The notes under the pieces are model-generated. The model saw only the letters and a list, made by a program, of their open reading frames with translations, was not told where the DNA came from and searched no databases. A DNA stretch of 5,663 bases from Thermoplasmata archaeon (GTDB lineage: Archaea; Thermoplasmatota; Thermoplasmata; Lutacidiplasmatales; UBA184): NCBI GenBank assembly GCA_030044475.1, contig JASHVP010000052.1:1-5663 (forward strand), in the 5' to 3' direction. Of the stretch, positions 4,730-5,663 are shown one piece after another; the stretch's first letter is position 1, and each line of letters opens with the position of its first letter. The position numbers and the translations under genes are program-made.

Positions 4730-5663
4730 GGCGGTCTCGTACTGAACCAGAGTGGAAATTTGTCGGGTAATATTCTCTCAGCGACATCCGCTCTCGGAAC
4801 TCTCGGGCTGCCAGTCACAGTCGAATCCGCGCTCGCAAATGTGAGCGTTGAGAACTCCGGAGCCTTTGGCGCACCGGAGTACCATCAACCCCAAGGATCG
4901 CCTCCTTGGTGGGAGAGCTATGGCAAGGAGCTTTGGAATGCGGTTTCCGGCGTCGCCCAACTGACCGGTCTTTCCGAGCTGATTTCAGTAGGCTGGAATG
5001 AAGTCCAGGCGGCCGAGGCATACATCGGCTCGGCAGGTGCTTGGCTATCGAGTCACCTCGGCATCGGGAAGCTTACCAGCCAGTTCGTGAAGACTCTGGA
5101 GGCGATCGCGAGCGCCATGCTGTGGGCGATCGCGTATCTCTACAATCATCTATGGTCATTGGTCGTTTCGTATTTTACAGCCCCTCTGATCGGATTCCGG
5201 CTAGCTGCAGACGCGGAGGCATCCGCCATCTCATCCGCGGGAAACGCAACGTCGAGTTACGGTGCGACAAGTCCGCAATCGCTCTCCCGATGGGGCCTCG
5301 CAATTGCTCCCCTGCTTGTGATCTCTGCCGTCGTCGGCGCCGTCGTAACTGTAGTGCTGGACGCCCTTGCACCATTCTCCGACATCATCGGGGGGATTGC
5401 GGCTTTTATCGGCCTGGTCATATTCGCAGTGATAGGTGCGCACGATGGTGGAGACCCAATCCATACTTCGCTAGGTGACATAATCACCCTTACTGCAATT
5501 TTCGCCGCGGCGAATCTGACCGCTCTAAGTACGGTGGCTAATTCTGGACAGCCGACATCTCAACAACAGGAGGATGACGGCGCCATATACGGGTTAGTTG
5601 CCATGGGGACGCTCGCCAGCGGCGCGCTCGGGAGCATTGTCTCTGACTACCTCGGGTCTCCCT
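4730..5663 (+). CDS. Truncated membrane/surface protein gene cut at its 5' side by the IS630 element; runs off the window
   Basis: A single frame stays open for 311 codons from the IS edge to the window end, by far the best coding candidate here. I do not recognise the family. Fragment residues 1-60 are Ser/Asn/Gly-rich with sequons NQS (6-8), NLS (10-12) and NVS (37-39); NAT (172-174) and NLT (262-264) follow. A tryptophan-rich stretch PPWWESYGKELWNAVSG lies near 58-74 and an amphipathic helical part spans about 75-125. Hydrophobic segments follow at about 127-155, 189-213, 218-236, 249-270 and 285-305, with a QPTSQQQEDDG hydrophilic loop near 274-284. This suggests an exported N-terminal part followed by a multi-span membrane domain. 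No ATG occurs in frame before residue 130; TTG at 4760 is the first alternative start and lacks a signal peptide, so the true 5' end is missing. Codons such as ATA, CTA, TTG and AGT are common, unlike the left-hand genes. A domesticated shortened gene is possible but less likely. Confidence 0.6.

Noticed and set aside
5041..5478. 145-codon plus-strand frame starting ATG-less near 5041
   Set aside because: Cys/Arg-rich in an implausible pattern; it overlaps the 311-codon frame with sequons and transmembrane segments, which is more protein-like. The minus-strand frames at 5175-5487 are also rejected.
1..5663. CRISPR array, tRNA, rRNA or replication origin
   Set aside because: No regularly spaced repeats, no cloverleaf-like segment and no rRNA-like sequence were recognised on either strand.

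Overview
The window looks like chromosomal DNA of a GC-rich archaeon. A classical mevalonate kinase feeds archaeal isoprenoid lipid synthesis. The YchF-type GTPase is of the archaeal kind, with an NKxD motif and a C-terminal TGS domain. One promoter has an archaeal TATA box placed for a leaderless transcript. A Thermoplasmatota-like lineage is a guess from overall feel, not shown by any marker here. Hand counts on sampled lines give well over 70% GC in the left 3.4 kb, about 60-65% in the insertion sequence, and about 50-60% to its right.

Layout. Bases 1-1008 (+) hold the last codons of an unseen upstream gene overlapping a mevalonate kinase gene by GTGA. Bases 1018-3378 (-) hold a convergent operon read right to left: a ribbon-helix-helix (RHH) regulator, a small zinc-ribbon-like protein, a PduO-type cob(I)alamin adenosyltransferase and the YchF-type GTPase. 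It starts from one clear promoter at about 3378-3407 that carries an inverted repeat and a third copy of the same GTTAAA motif, which looks like a self-regulated operator. Bases 3408-3585 are very GC-rich with no convincing gene.

Bases 3588-4727 are a complete IS630-family insertion sequence. It has short terminal inverted repeats, a TA duplication inside CTAG targets, and a transposase with an intact DD(34)E triad. The transposase stop codon is completed by the CTAG target. The transposase start codon lies directly beside a strong stem-loop that pairs its only Shine-Dalgarno-like sequence.

Bases 4730-5663 (+) form one uninterrupted reading frame of 311 codons that enters from the IS without a start codon and runs off the window. 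It encodes the middle or C-terminal part of a membrane or surface protein with several N-glycosylation sequons and about five hydrophobic segments. Its composition and codon use differ from the left side, and the sequence left of the IS does not supply a plausible 5' end. The IS therefore marks either a gene disruption with loss of the 5' part or a junction between chromosomal backbone and an accessory or rearranged region.

Working together: mevalonate kinase and the adenosyltransferase are core metabolism, the GTPase is probably ribosome-associated, and the RHH protein may control its own operon. No wholly new system is evident. The most interesting items are the operator architecture, the zinc-ribbon gene overlapping the adenosyltransferase, and the truncated membrane protein at the IS border.
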